Of a stretch of DNA of 64,000 nt, positions 38,240 through 47,420 are shown piece by piece; position 1 is the first letter of the stretch, and each line of letters begins with the position of its first letter. The stretch is from Microglena sp. YARC (lineage: Eukaryota > Chlorophyta > Chlorophyceae > Chlamydomonadales > Chlamydomonadaceae). Location: contig CM039462.1 in the NCBI GenBank assembly GCA_022414725.1, positions 174,325,697 through 174,389,696 on the forward strand, written 5' to 3'. Position numbers and translations under genes: made by a program. Under the pieces are notes generated by a model. The model worked only from the letters and a program-made list of their open reading frames with translations. It was not told the DNA's origin and searched no databases.

Positions 38240-41200
38240 CATCCAGTCAGTCAGTCAGCCAGCCATCCACTCAACCAATCAATCAATCACCATCCATCCA
38301 TCCATCCATCCATCCATCCATCCATCCATTTATCCATTTATCCATTTATCCATCCATTTATCCATCCATCCATCCATCCATCCATCCATCCATCCACTCA
38401 ACCAATCAGTCATTCTGTCAGTCAGTCAGCCAGCCAGTCATCTACCAGTCTGTTGGTTGTTTGGATAATATTCCATTTATTCCTTTCTTTCTTTGTTCTT
38501 ACCTCTTCTATGGCGCTGGCATAAGGTCCATTCTTGAACACTATGGACGCGCCAGCTCCAATCGTTGTTGTCAGATCTCGATCTAAAGATTCCAGAGCCA
38601 AGCGTTTCCACAGCTGGGAGGCAGGGCCAGGACGCCAGCTACCACCACACTCAATTTCTTCGCCATCCTAAGGACACACCAAAACAAACAAGGGGTAACT
38701 TTGTTTCTTGCCTTGCTCTGGCACTTGCTTTGGAAATGGATACTTTGCATTAGCATGGGCTGTCCCCCAAAGCTTAGACACCAACGCCCACCCCCTAGCC
38801 CCAAAGCCCAACTCACAGACCACCAACCTTTATAATTAATTTTGAATTATCTTATTTGTTTGTCCTATTTATTTTTATTTGTTGAGGTCAAGTAAGCCCC
38901 TTTAGCCTAGTTGACTACTCCTGAAATGTGACATACAGGCATAACAAACACACCAAACACCAAGGAACCAATTCATACAGCACATATAATCTTGACATGC
39001 GTGAATTGGATTTCAACGTCATCACTGAACAATGGGCAAGTCCCGTTAGCCAAAGTTGGCTACCCCTTGACTGTAAAATGCATTCATATACACATATACA
39101 TACACGACATGCACGCACAACCTACAAGCACGGCATACATGCCCAACATACATACATGACATGCATGCACATACACGTCCCCCATGGTGCACCTCAAGTG
39201 GTGAATGGACATACAAGAAGATAACAGCACCACCCAGTTGCCGGGCCATTTACAAGCAATACATAGCCTACCTAACATCCACAACCCCATGCCCATTGCC
39301 ATACACAACATGCATGCGTACACATACAGATCCCCCATTCCGTAGCCCTTTGGCGTACCTCAAGTGGTGAGTGCACGTACAAGAAGATGACCACACCACC
39401 CAGTTGCCGGGCCAGTTCAACGGCCCCTGTCAAAGCTGGTTGATCATGAAGGCGCAAATCCTTCAAAGAGTGTGTGAGAGAGGTGACACATGAATTGAAG
39501 GATGGCCATAATGAACGGAAGGATGTCCATAATAACAGCCCCTGTCAAAGCTGGTTGATCATGGAGGCTCAAGTCCTTCAAAGTGATCAGATCAAAGGGT
39601 GTGAGAGAGGTGGCCAACACATTTAGGAATTCATCAGAAAGGTAACACCTGCATTGAAGGATAGATGATTGACCACCATTTCAACGGCCCCTGTCAAAGC
39701 TGGTTGATCATGGAGGCACAAGTCCTTCAAAGGGATCAGATCGAATAGTGTGAGAGAGGTAGCCAACACATTTTTGAGAGTCAGTGTCTCAGTGAGGTGA
39801 CAAGTGAATAGAAGGATGAAAGAGTGACCACCATTTCAACGGCCCCTGTCAAAGCTGGCTGATCATTGAGGCGCTAGTCCTTCAAAGGGATCGGATGGAA
39901 GAGTGTGAGAGAGGTGACTAAAGAAAAGTGAGCAGTATGTTGAAGAGTGTGAGGTGGCTAAAGAAAAGTGAGCAGTATGTTGAAGAGTCAGAGGTGGCTA
40001 AAGAAAAGTGAGCAGTATGGTGAAGAGTGTGAGGTGGCTAAAGAAAAGTGAGCAGTATGTTAAAGAGTGTGAGAGAGGTGGCCAACACAGTTAGGAGTGG
40101 CAGAGAGTTGACGCATGAATTGATGGATGCAAGAGTGACCACCATTTCTAAGAGTGTGAGAGAAGCGACTAATGGATTGAAGACCATCTGGGGGTACACA
40201 AGTTCAAGACGTAGCCCAGGGTAGGCTGAGAGCATGTATACAGGCTAACAAAAAACGTATTGCTGCCTCAAGCAAATTGTAGGGGAAAAAACCTGATCTT
40301 CTTTTTTGTTTCCTCTCTTTTCCTCTCATCTTCCCAACATTGCCTTGGGAACCTCAGGCCCCATGTTCTACTTCCCAATCCAACCGAGTTAAGCACAACA
40401 GTGCCTTAGGCAGGCAGGCAGGTGGGTAGGTAGGTAGGTAGGTAGGCGGGTAGGTAGGCAGGTAGGTAGGTAGGATTTCATTCCCCTATCGTACCTGTCT
40501 GAGCCATACGATGACATTCTTTTTTGTGGATGAGGTCAGGGGCGCCTTGGGAGCCTCACGTCCCTTCTTTGCCCCCTTCTTCTCCTTCTTGCCCTCCTTA
40601 CCCTTCTTCCCTTCCTTCCCCTCCTTGCCCCCCATCACAGCCTTGGCGGGATGAGAGGGTCCAGAAGTAAACACGATGAAATTCGGGTCCATGAATCCAT
40701 CCACTGAACTTGTGGACTCGGCAGAATCGTCCTCAGGTGTCGTGGCTTTCAGCCGTGAGAGGTCAAATTCTTGATTTGTATCAATCAACTCTTGGGCTAG
40801 GATTTGGATGCGGGACCTGCACAGAGGTGAACAACAAATTGCAACAACACAGTGTAAGAGAGGTGACCAGAGAGTATAATAGTGGGGGATGCAGTGTATC
40901 GCCATGAGGTTTGTAGAAGTTACAATTCAGGGGGAGCCAAATGGGCCTGATGGCTTTAACGTTTGCTGCCATGCCTTTTGTGAATGCTTCTATTGTTTTA
41001 TTGATGCTTGGATTTGTGTCGATCAACTATTGGGCTAGGACTTGAATACGGGACCTACAAGCAATGCCGAGTTATGTCATGTGTGGAGTTACAGTCCAGG
41101 AGAAGGCAAGTGGGCTTGATGGCTTTAAGGTTTGCTGTTATGCCTTTTGTGAATGCTTTGCAAATGTTGTGTTGATGCTTGGACTTGAATTTCTTGCTTT

Positions 41201-44200
41201 AGTCAGCTTTAGTACATAAAAATGATGTTAATTTGGTATAAGTGAGGCTAAAGCCACAATTACATTTTCCAACCTCAAACTATGAAGCTTGCTAAGGTGC
41301 ATATATTAGAGTAGTAGACCATGATGCTATCAAAAGTCAGCCCATACCAGTCAAGGGTCTCCCAGCCTATCATCTGTTCCCCACCCTCCTCCTCCTCGCC
41401 CTCCTGCTCCTCGCCTTTCTCCCCTCCCCCCCCCCCCCCCTCATCACCTCTAGGAGCACAGGCATCATCACCCTAATCCTCTATATCCTCAACACTCAGA
41501 CTTGGCCTGCAACACTCACCCCTCAAGGATTTCCCACCCCCTCATCTGCTCCCCACCCCTGCCCCTCGCCCTCCTCCTCCTCCCCCCCCCCCCCCCCTCA
41601 TCATCTCTAGGAGCATTGGCATCATCACCCTCATCCTCTATATCCTCAACACTCAGACTTGGCCTGCAACACTCACCCCTCAAGGATTTCCCACCCCCTC
41701 ATCTGCTCCCCACCCCCTGCCCCTCGCCCTCCTCCTCCCCCTCCTACCCTTCATCATCTCTATGGGCATTGGCATCATCACCCTAATCCTCTATATCCTC
41801 AACACTCAGACTTGGCCTGCAACACTCACCCCTCAAGGATTTCCCACCCCCTCATCTGCTCCCCACCCCCTGCCCCTCACCCTCCTCCTCCTCCCCCTCC
41901 TACCCTTCATCATCTCTATGGGCATTGGCATCATCACCCTCATCCTCTATATCCTCAACACTCAGACTTGGCCTGCAACTCTCACCCCTCAAGGATTTCC
42001 CACCCCCTCATCTGCTCCCCACCCCCTGCCCCTCGCCCTCCTCCTCCTCCCCCTCCTACCCTTCATCATCTCTATGGGCATTGGCATCATCACCCTCATC
42101 CTCTACATCCTCAGCACTCAGACTTGGCCTGCAAAACTCACCCCTCAAGGAATTCCCACCCCCTCATCTGCTCCCCACCCCCTGCCCCTCGCCCTCCTCC
42201 TCCTCCCCCTCCTACCCTTCATCATCTCTATGGGCATTGGCATCATCACCCTCATCCTCTATATCCTCAACACTCAGACTTGGCTTGCTACACTTACAGG
42301 TCAAGGATCTCCCACCCCTTCATCTGCTCCTGCTCCTCTCTTTCCTCCCCCTCCTCTTCATCATCTCTAAGGGCATTGGCATCATCACCCGCATACTCTG
42401 TATCCTCAAGAACTAGAATTGGCGTGCAACACTTACCGGTCAAGGATCTCCCACCCCTTCATCTGCGCCTTCTCCTCTCTCTCCTCCCCCTCCCCCTCCT
42501 CCCCTTCATCATCATCATCCCTGGGTGCATTGGCATCAAAACCTTCATCATCTATGTCCGGCACATACTCAGGCTTTGGAGGGCTTGGGGGGGAGGCCGC
42601 TGCAGGGGTGTTAGCGGGTGAAGGAGGAGATGGTTTGGGGGCCTCCCCGGGGGGTGGAGGGAGGGTCTGAATCGAGCCTGGTACCAGGAATGGCTGCAAG
42701 GGGTGTGGGTTGGGTGGGTGGGGGTCAATGAGGGGAATGGGGGGATGATTGGTTGGTTGGTTGGTTGGTTGGGTAGTTGATTTGAAGGCGCAATGTGCGG
42801 CTTTTTTGCATGCAACCTTGTGATGGACTTGTTTGTTCATCGACTAGTGCATTCATGCATGCAGACACAGACACATCGCCCACATATCAATAAATTCATG
42901 ATCTGCATGCATGCACATACAAATACTAGCACATCATGGTTTCATTGGTAGGTGGGAGGAAGGAAAGGGGAGGGGGGGCGGAGGAAACGGTAGAAGGGAT
43001 GAATGAGAGGGGAGGAAGGACCCTGTATGAACTTACATCAATGCACAGGTTGAAGAGGGGCAATCTTTTGGGAGGCACTTCTACTCGCTTTCTTACACCC
43101 AATCATTTGGCATTTGGCCGCTCTTACGAGGAATGTAGTACTGGATTTCTTACCCACAATCATTTGGCACTTCAAAGAAACTGGTAACAGCACGTGGAAG
43201 CCAACAAACAAGCGTGATCCTGGCTGAGAAAGGCTCCTTAGGCGACACCAGGCGGGGCAATATGAAAACGCATGGCAGGACAGTTTGTAAACGCATGACA
43301 CAGTATGGACTAACACCAATGCACAGGTTGAGGAGAGGCGCTCTTTGGGGGGCATTATTACTGACTTTCTTATACAGTTATACATAATCATTAAACAGTT
43401 CAAATAAGTAAGAGCATGTGGAAGCCAACAAACAAGCGTGATCCTGGCTAAGACAAGCTCCTTAGGCAACACCGGGGGAGGCAGTGGGAAAACAGATGGC
43501 AGGATAGTTTGAAAATACATGGCATGGTCTGGACTTACATCTGGTTAGGCAACAGCGGGGGAGGCAGTGGGGAAACAGATGGCAGGATAGTTTGAAAACG
43601 CATGGCATGGTATGGACTTACATCTCGTTAGGCAACAGCGGGGGAGGCAGTTGGAAAACAGATGGCAGGATAGCTTGAAAACGCATGGCTGAGACAAGCT
43701 CTTTAGGTGTCATCGGGCGGGGCAGTAGGAAAACAGATGTTAGGACAGTTTGAAAAATCAAGGCATGGTATGGAATTACATCAGTGCACAGGTTGAGGAG
43801 GACCACCAGCCTATTGGGGACACTAGGCACCATCATGGATCCGGAGGAAGTGGGGAGGACGGAGGAGGGGGTGAGGGAAGAAGGGAAGTGGAAGAGGGAA
43901 GGGGGAGCAACTTACATCAATGCACAGGTTCAGGAGGGCAACTCTCTTGGGGACGCTGGGCACCATCATTGCTAGCTCCTGCAGGGGAGACAAGTGTCAA
44001 GACAGAGTATCTCAATACTTGATTGGCATACAAATGTAATTATATAACGCATGCATAAATACAGAATGATGATGTAGAAAATTGTGAAGAGCGACGCTGG
44101 GCACCATCATTGCTAGCTCCTGCAGGGGAGACAAGCTTGGAGCCCATTTATCTAAAAAGCTGATTGGCATACAAATACAATCCTATGAAGTATGCATGTA

Positions 44201-47070
44201 CCGGTATACAGACGAATGATATAACAAATGTGTAAAGGAGGGCCCTAGGCACCATCATGGCCAGCACCTGCAAGGCAGAGCAGCATCAAGACCAATTATC
44301 TCAATAGTTGATTGGCATAAAAACTTCATCATAAGAATAGGATTGTTAACATCATGCTGGTCCCGATTATATATATACTTATGACTGGGTTCAAGATTAC
44401 GTTTACATGATGCGACATGTCATTGATATAATGGAGTGATGCAGCAAATTTGCAAAGCAAAACATATATAAATTTAAATTTCATGTGAATTCGTGATGAG
44501 CGCAACAATGACATGCATCGACTATGATTATTACGAGTGCAATACGAGTATTATAACATACATAAAAATGTGCTTTAGAAACCTCACCTTGAAAAGCAGG
44601 TGGCCTTCAGGTCCAGCTGATCCAAAGATGGCGAAAAAACGATCACGATACTCTATGGGTGCAATGCTGCCCATCCTGGGGGTGAGGAGGTGGGGGTGGG
44701 TGGGGGTGGGGGTGGGGAGGTGTAAATGAGGAGGTGGGAATGGGGAAGGGGTCTGTGGGTGGGGAGGTGTTGGGGGGGAAAGGTCAGTAAGGTATTGAGA
44801 GAGGACTAGGAATGTGTGAGGGGGCGGACCCCCACACCCCAAACTGGAGGTACATGGTGATGAGCACCCATACTACTCGCACAAGCCTATGTAATTACAT
44901 TCTGTACTCAAGAGTGTGGTTTAGTTAGTGGTGGTGAGTGCCTTTATACTACTCATGGTTACTCTGTCCGCAGGCGGTGAACAGCCTGATGGTTGTCAGA
45001 ATCAATCTAACTAAAACTACTTGCATACTATCTGCGCACCAAAACAAACCCATTAACTAGAAGATTCATGCCGTTTAATAATTTCTGTCCTGATTGTTTA
45101 GCTACTGGACCTACACATATTTATTTCCAACTTGATTAGCTGTATGAAATGCACAGAGACCCAAATGTATTCCTTTCCATCTTGCTTTGAAATGCTATTG
45201 TAAACAAATCATTTGCAAAGAGCCGCTGAATTTTGCAAGACAGCAACTAATAATATCATTATAACGCATACATCATAACGCACACTAACTTATTAAACAA
45301 TAGGGATGATATTACATGCATAGCAAGACTACTTCTAGAAGCTCACAACTTAAATTTTGGAATCAGAAAGGAGTACCTCTTGTTCTGGAATAATTTGCAG
45401 GTGCTGTGATATGATGGTTGACGGTAGAAGAGCAGTCGAAGATGAAATGCGTTTCATATTGGAATGTCCGCTATACGCTGAGGATAGTTTTTTTTTTTAG
45501 AAATGAACATTCAACCTGAATTGGTGGATAAAAAACTCCTGTATGAAGCTGGTCATGAATCTTGATTCCTTTGAAGGATGGAAATACTTAATACAATCTA
45601 ATACAATTTATTAAAAATGCGATAATGATCGCACAATTAAATTATAATCCCTGATGAGATGATGATTTAATTATATAGTAGAATTAAATGATCACTGAAG
45701 CACTTTGTCAGGGCCCCTGTCAGTACACCGATTGTTTGGGGAGCAGTTCATCAGTGCTTTTTCTTTTTAAGCCCTTCCTATACGGTTGGGCAAGTCCCTT
45801 TACCCTATTTGGCCTACCCCTAGACTGTAAACAAATGTAATGATAACGCCTGGTGGGGCGTGGTGTTAAGGGAACCCGTCATACACGGGTAGGGAGCGGT
45901 CTTCTACCTCAACTGGACAAGCTACCATCGCGGTTGACAACGACCTGCAACGCCAAGAGCAACCGAAGAGGGAATCGAACCCCCGACTCTTCATCCTCAA
46001 AGTGATTTGGTCTACCACTAGACCAATGCATATCACTGAAAGGGGCTCCCTAGACTGTAACATACATACAAGTCATAACTGTTATAAATTAAGTTCCGAT
46101 TGTAAAATGTATGAGGCAGTATCTTATGCACATAGACAACTATATTATTTATATTGTCATGAGCGTCACTTACATGTATTCCTTTCCATCTTCCTTAGCG
46201 ATTTCAAATGCAAAGGGATCATCTGCAATGAGGCGCTGCATGTTGAAAGACAACAATCGGTTTCGATCCTGGGGAGGGAAGGGGTAGGCCATGTTCCACT
46301 CCTCCATAATCTCTTGAAAGTCGATTGGGCTGATCATGTGTGGGTAGCCACCTGCTTCGGGGGATCTAGGAGGGGGCATGCCTGGGTCAGGGAGGCCCTG
46401 GGAGGGCAGGCAAGGGTGAGGTGGGGTGGTGGTTGATTGGAGGGGGTGTAGGCGGGTGGGGCGGGTGGGGTGGAGGGGGTAGGGTGGAGTGGGGTTAAAG
46501 GGAGAGGCGGGGGATGCGTGCAGGGGTGCAGGGGATAGGGGAGCGGTTGTGTATGTTTGTGTGGAGGGGTGCGGCCATGCAGGCTGGGTGGTGGTAGGGG
46601 CGGAGGGGGCTGGCCTAAGGTTGAGCGTGGGTAGGGTGGGATACCGGGGTAGGGGCGGGATGGGATGGGGCACTTGCGAGCGTGCTCGTGTGTGTGATGC
46701 ATGGGTTGTTGTGTGGGGTGTGTGCGTGTGTGTACGTGTTTGCGTTTTTTATTTGTTTGTTTGTGTGCTCGAGTTTATGTTTGTGTTGGTGTTGGTGTTT
46801 TGGGGTGTGATAGGGGTGGGTTTGTGGGGTAACTGCTACCTGAGTGCTGCCGTCCGTATCATCCACACTGCTCATGGCCACCACCACTCTCCTCCGACCA
46901 TTGGACCGCATTTCACCGATGCATGCTTCACCTCGCCCGATGTTTGCTCTAGAGCGGTGATCGAGCGACGGATAGGTCGGAATTGTCCCACACGTCCTCC
47001 AGGGGGGGCGGTCATGGGAAGACGTGGATGCATGGCGAGAGATGCGGGGACCTCCCGCTGCTGACGGCAT
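24958..47070 (-). CDS. Cryptochrome/photolyase-family protein with long N-terminal extension (17 exons)
   Basis: Exons from 5' to 3' on minus: 47,070-46,840; 46,397-46,174; 44,675-44,588; 43,978-43,916; 42,693-42,437; 40,816-40,495; 39,460-39,359; 38,667-38,503; 37,947-37,808; 37,342-37,161; 34,022-33,643 (3' end uncertain); 33,382-33,309; 32,870-32,811; 31,567-31,440; 28,585-28,415; 26,092-25,773; 25,056-24,958. They sum to 3,006 nt, 1,001 residues plus TAG, with matching phase at all 16 junctions. Residues about 389-960 form the photolyase-homology region, which binds FAD and senses blue light or repairs UV damage. The Trp triad aligns as W770, W836 and W859, and Asn855 sits at the flavin-N5 position, as in photolyases rather than plant cryptochromes (Asp) or animal ones (Cys). 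Class (repair or signalling) cannot be settled from sequence alone. The start codon is the least certain part. Confidence 0.88.
25080..25300. repeat. Tandem repeat of about 65-70 bp in intron 16
   Basis: About four units containing GTTGAAATAGGTTGGACTAG with GAATATG spacers. Copy A has only about one unit (19,190-19,260), so the array expanded after the duplication. Confidence 0.7.
25573..25690 (-). pseudogene. Partial copy of exon 16's 3' end inside intron 16
   Basis: Reads [20 protein letters not shown] and [11 protein letters not shown] in one frame, then a TAG where exon 16 has AAG before its donor GTGGG. It is clearly a duplicate of the 3' half of exon 16 plus donor region. It may be skipped as intron. 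Confidence 0.7.
25773..34022 (-). CDS. Exons 11-16: FAD-binding domain of the cryptochrome
   Basis: Exon 11 holds [20 protein letters not shown], a Ser/Thr/Glu-rich insert ([16 protein letters not shown]) unusual for the family, and [20 protein letters not shown], the start of the FAD pocket. Exon 13 gives [13 protein letters not shown], exon 14 DVQW and [11 protein letters not shown], exon 15 [19 protein letters not shown] and [17 protein letters not shown], exon 16 [28 protein letters not shown] and GVALGTTYP. All are textbook photolyase/cryptochrome motifs in order. The exon 11/12 junction is the weakest: exon 11's 3' end occurs in several tandem copies and no single donor is clearly best. 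Confidence 0.88.
26669..27835 (+). repeat. 1.17-kb homopurine (GGGA/GGAG)n tract in intron 15
   Basis: The plus strand is almost wholly G and A, mainly GGGAGGGA, GGGAGT and GGGAGGAGA units. On the coding strand of the cryptochrome gene it is a polypyrimidine tract inside intron 15. ORFs here (Ser/Pro/Leu or Gly/Arg/Glu only) are compositional. Mirror-symmetric homopurine DNA can form intramolecular triplexes. Confidence 0.93.
27862..28056. mobile_element. M1 inverted-repeat element in intron 15
   Basis: Arms CAGCAGCTTCTAGGCAGCTC at the left and GGGAGCTGCCTAGAAGCTGC at the right, ending GAAAATAAAAGCTAT. The core differs from other copies. It lies between the homopurine tract and the partial exon-15 copy. 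Confidence 0.7.
28243..28365 (-). pseudogene. Partial copy of exon 15's 3' half
   Basis: Colinear with the second half of exon 15, including its end (CAGAATGCTG then GTGAGT), but with an in-frame TGA and small indels. It lies about 50 bp downstream of the real exon 15 donor. Confidence 0.75.
28590..31430. other. Intron 14, with dispersed repeats
   Basis: No exon seen. A unit of about 70 bp containing GGCAGGACAAACAC occurs near 28,780, 28,870 and 30,020. Fragments of a dispersed element (CCCCTGGACTGTA with GGCTACC) occur repeatedly between 30,420 and 31,040. (ACATACAT)-rich sequence fills about 31,230-31,430, just after the exon 14 donor. Confidence 0.5.
31063..31232 (-). mobile_element. tRNA-derived SINE, second copy (diverged)
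   Basis: On minus it has a degraded B box (GGTTCAATTCG) and shares with the SINE at 45,838-46,030 the 3' segment containing CCCCACCAGGCGT and ATCATTAC, and the middle GTTGACAGC / ACCATGG region. It is adjacent to the same CCTGGACTGYA element as the first copy. Confidence 0.6.
31640..32270 (-). repeat. Tandem partial copies of exon 14's 5' end with acceptor
   Basis: About five copies at a spacing of 110-160 bp. Each contains an acceptor-like CTCAG/ATCAG, then GATRYCYAGTGGGGGGCAG and a decaying version of the first half of exon 14. The 31,640-31,690 copy reads [13 protein letters not shown]; others carry TAG or TAA. The intact exon is 31,440-31,567. Confidence 0.75.
32362..32810 (-). repeat. 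Tandem copies of exon 13's 3' end plus donor
   Basis: Seven units 55-67 bp apart follow the real exon 13 donor. Each contains ACAAGTTTGAAAAGGTCAGC-like sequence (exon end and donor GTCAGC), then TTTTGATTTTGAG and GTGTGAGTGTGAGTGTGG. The array fills the 5' side of intron 13. Confidence 0.85.
33056..33225. repeat. AT-rich tandem repeat in intron 12
   Basis: Units of 16-40 bp based on AATAAATTGACTCAAAATAA and ATTGACTAAAAATAATGAC. Confidence 0.8.
34345..34450 (-). pseudogene. Partial copy of exon 11's 5' end with acceptor
   Basis: The acceptor (TGTCGCAG) and then CCTTGAAAGATCTCATCCA match exon 11's start (CCTTGGAAGAGCTC). Similarity continues to TGGTCCACCCA and a CATGGGGG segment. It lies upstream of exon 11 within intron 10. 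Confidence 0.7.
34650..34800 (+). repeat. Dispersed element E1
   Basis: Sequence with CAGGGCCCC, TTCAGTTCATCAGTGCTTTT, GGGCAAGTCCCTTTAGCCT and ending CCCCTGGAYTGTA. Further copies are at 45,690-45,832 (plus) and, inverted, near 36,480-36,640 and 36,735-36,865. The last segment also occurs alone many times. No ORF. It may be a short non-autonomous element of unknown class. Confidence 0.65.
34846..36043 (-). mobile_element. 5'-truncated LINE copy in intron 10
   Basis: About 1.2 kb closely matching the 3' end of the LINE at 61,011-63,822: the same C-terminal reading ([16 protein letters not shown], then FMNGNGTK), the same 3' UTR and a short (TAATG)n tail on minus. It starts inside the reverse-transcriptase ORF, as expected for truncated target-primed insertion, and is in several frames. 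It has the same orientation as the host gene. Confidence 0.9.
37161..39460 (-). CDS. Exons 7-10: antenna-binding alpha/beta domain of the cryptochrome
   Basis: Exon 7 gives [17 protein letters not shown] and [14 protein letters not shown], exon 8 [20 protein letters not shown], exon 9 [14 protein letters not shown], exon 10 [20 protein letters not shown] and [12 protein letters not shown]. These match in order the photolyase N-terminal domain: LRLxDNPAL, W..G.AS.WL..SL..L, N..YEP...., and the PPPxP linker. Phases 0/0/0/2/1 are consistent. Intron 8 has a (CATC)n tract (about 38,195-38,400). Introns 6, 7 and 9 hold partial copies of exons 7 and 9. Confidence 0.9.
37608..37627 (-). repeat. Short copy of exon 9's 3' end with donor
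   Basis: AACAGCTCCTTGTTCAG followed by GTGAGT, matching exon 9's end (AACAGCTCCTTGTTGAG then GTGGGT). It is about 180 bp into intron 9. Confidence 0.65.
38195..38400. repeat. (CATC)n tetranucleotide repeat in intron 8
   Basis: Long ATCC/ATCT runs with CAGT and CAAT interruptions. Apparent ORFs (Ile/His/Pro/Ser only) are artefacts. Confidence 0.9.
39190..39250 (-). pseudogene. Copy of exon 7's 3' end with donor
   Basis: Reads [18 protein letters not shown] followed by GTGCACC, almost the same as the end of exon 7. It is about 110 bp downstream of the real donor, in intron 7, and still open. Confidence 0.8.
39540..39890 (-). repeat. Three partial copies of exon 7's 5' end with acceptor
   Basis: Copies at about 39,540-39,585, 39,680-39,730 and 39,838-39,885. 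Each has TTTGAAG then a version of [14 protein letters not shown]. They lie upstream of exon 7 in intron 6. A further array of about 40-bp units (GTGGCTAAAGAAAAGTGAGC) fills about 39,911-40,070. Confidence 0.8.
40495..47070 (-). CDS. Exons 1-6: N-terminal extension of the cryptochrome
   Basis: Exon 1 is Arg/Ser-rich ([18 protein letters not shown]) and could be a targeting peptide. Exon 2 has [20 protein letters not shown]. Exons 3-4 encode [28 protein letters not shown]. The 12-residue loop S171-E182 has Gly at 6, Leu at 8 and Glu at 12 of the EF-hand pattern but lacks Asp at 1 and 3, so it is a degenerate EF-hand at best. Exon 5 is Pro-rich, then acidic ([25 protein letters not shown]), ending KGWEILDR. 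Exon 6 has [18 protein letters not shown], a Ser/Glu linker and a Lys/Gly-rich stretch ([15 protein letters not shown]) that could act as a nuclear-localisation or nucleic-acid-binding segment, then VIVWLRQ, the first strand of the photolyase fold. No known family was recognised before VIVWLRQ. Phase agreement supports one transcript, but a separate upstream gene remains possible. Confidence 0.72.
40990..41190 (-). repeat. Decayed copies of exon 6's 5' end
   Basis: At 40,990-41,055: GTCCCGTATTCAAGTCCTAG and CAATAGTTGATCGACACAAAT match the exon 6 start but contain TAG. A second, shorter copy with its intronic flank lies at about 41,095-41,190. Confidence 0.7.
41380..42420 (-). repeat. Tandem 156-bp array made of exon 5's 3' part plus donor
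   Basis: About seven units, the inner ones 153-157 bp apart. Each resembles exon 5 from [15 protein letters not shown] to WEILDR plus the donor. Inner units read [19 protein letters not shown] followed by TAG and have donor GTGAGT. The unit nearest exon 5 (about 42,290-42,420) is open throughout ([23 protein letters not shown]) with donor GTAAGT in the same phase, so it could serve as an alternative exon. On plus the array gives long but meaningless ORFs. Confidence 0.85.
43030..43850 (-). repeat. Copies of exon 4's 3' end plus donor in intron 4
   Basis: Copies near 43,035-43,080 (LFNLCID then GTAAGT), 43,310-43,360 and 43,780-43,835 ([19 protein letters not shown]). They are mixed with a repeat of about 115 bp containing GGCAACAGCGGGGGAGGCAG at 43,440-43,750. 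Confidence 0.75.
44087..44280 (-). repeat. Copies of exon 4's 5' end with acceptor in intron 3
   Basis: At 44,087-44,135: CCCCTGCAG then GAGCTAGCAATGATGGTGCC. At 44,236-44,280: CCTTGCAG then GTGCTGGCCATGATGGTGCC. Each diverges after the first half of exon 4. Confidence 0.8.
44880..45690. other. Intron 2, no exon seen
   Basis: Unrecognised sequence. At about 45,405-45,560 there is a stretch on plus with slight similarity to the LINE C-terminal region ([22 protein letters not shown] in minor frames), probably a small relic. Nothing else is supportable. Confidence 0.35.
45838..46030 (-). mobile_element. tRNA-derived SINE
   Basis: On minus it has a pol III A box (TGGTCTAGTGG, 46,025-46,015) and a perfect B box (GGTTCGATTCC, 45,981-45,971), 33 nt apart as in tRNAs, then an unrelated body and a 3' end with CCCCACCAGGCGTTATCATT. 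The tRNA-like head lacks a good acceptor stem, so it is not a tRNA gene. A related copy is at 31,063-31,232. Confidence 0.8.
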
Positions 47071-47420
47071 TTCGTGATAATGGAGGTGATTGAGCTTCGT
47101 ATTTGTGAATTGGCAGTAGTGCGCAAGTCCGGGCGGGATGGGAGCGGGAGATTGTAGTGGTCGGTAGCATGAGGAGAGTTGGCTTCAAACGTATGTCGGC
47201 GCTAGTTGGGCTGTTGTGACGAAGGGCCGGTCACACTCAGGTCACACCAATTGACGACACCATGCAAACACCATGTAGACACCATACAAGGTGTTTTCAA
47301 TTGCCGAAGACGGCGAGCAGCCTGATTGCTAGCTGGAGCCATCTAATCAAGTTCATTCCTTAAGTCACGCTGATTTGGCGCGCCTATGTCTTTCTTTCAC
47401 CTCCCGGGACATGCATTATT

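Noticed and set aside
38102..38586. Ile/His/Pro/Ser-rich ORFs on plus
   Set aside because: Translation of a (CATC)n microsatellite in intron 8.
39900..40090. CRISPR-like direct repeats
   Set aside because: Units of about 40 bp are contiguous with little or no variable spacer, and the context is a eukaryotic intron.
41502..42670. Long plus-strand ORFs with regular repeats (up to 320 codons)
   Set aside because: They are the antisense of the 156-bp exon-5-derived array; the unit length is a multiple of three, which keeps all frames open.
45960..46030. A tRNA gene on minus
   Set aside because: A and B boxes are good but there is no pairing acceptor stem or clear anticodon arm, and the sequence continues into a repeated body; it is a SINE head.
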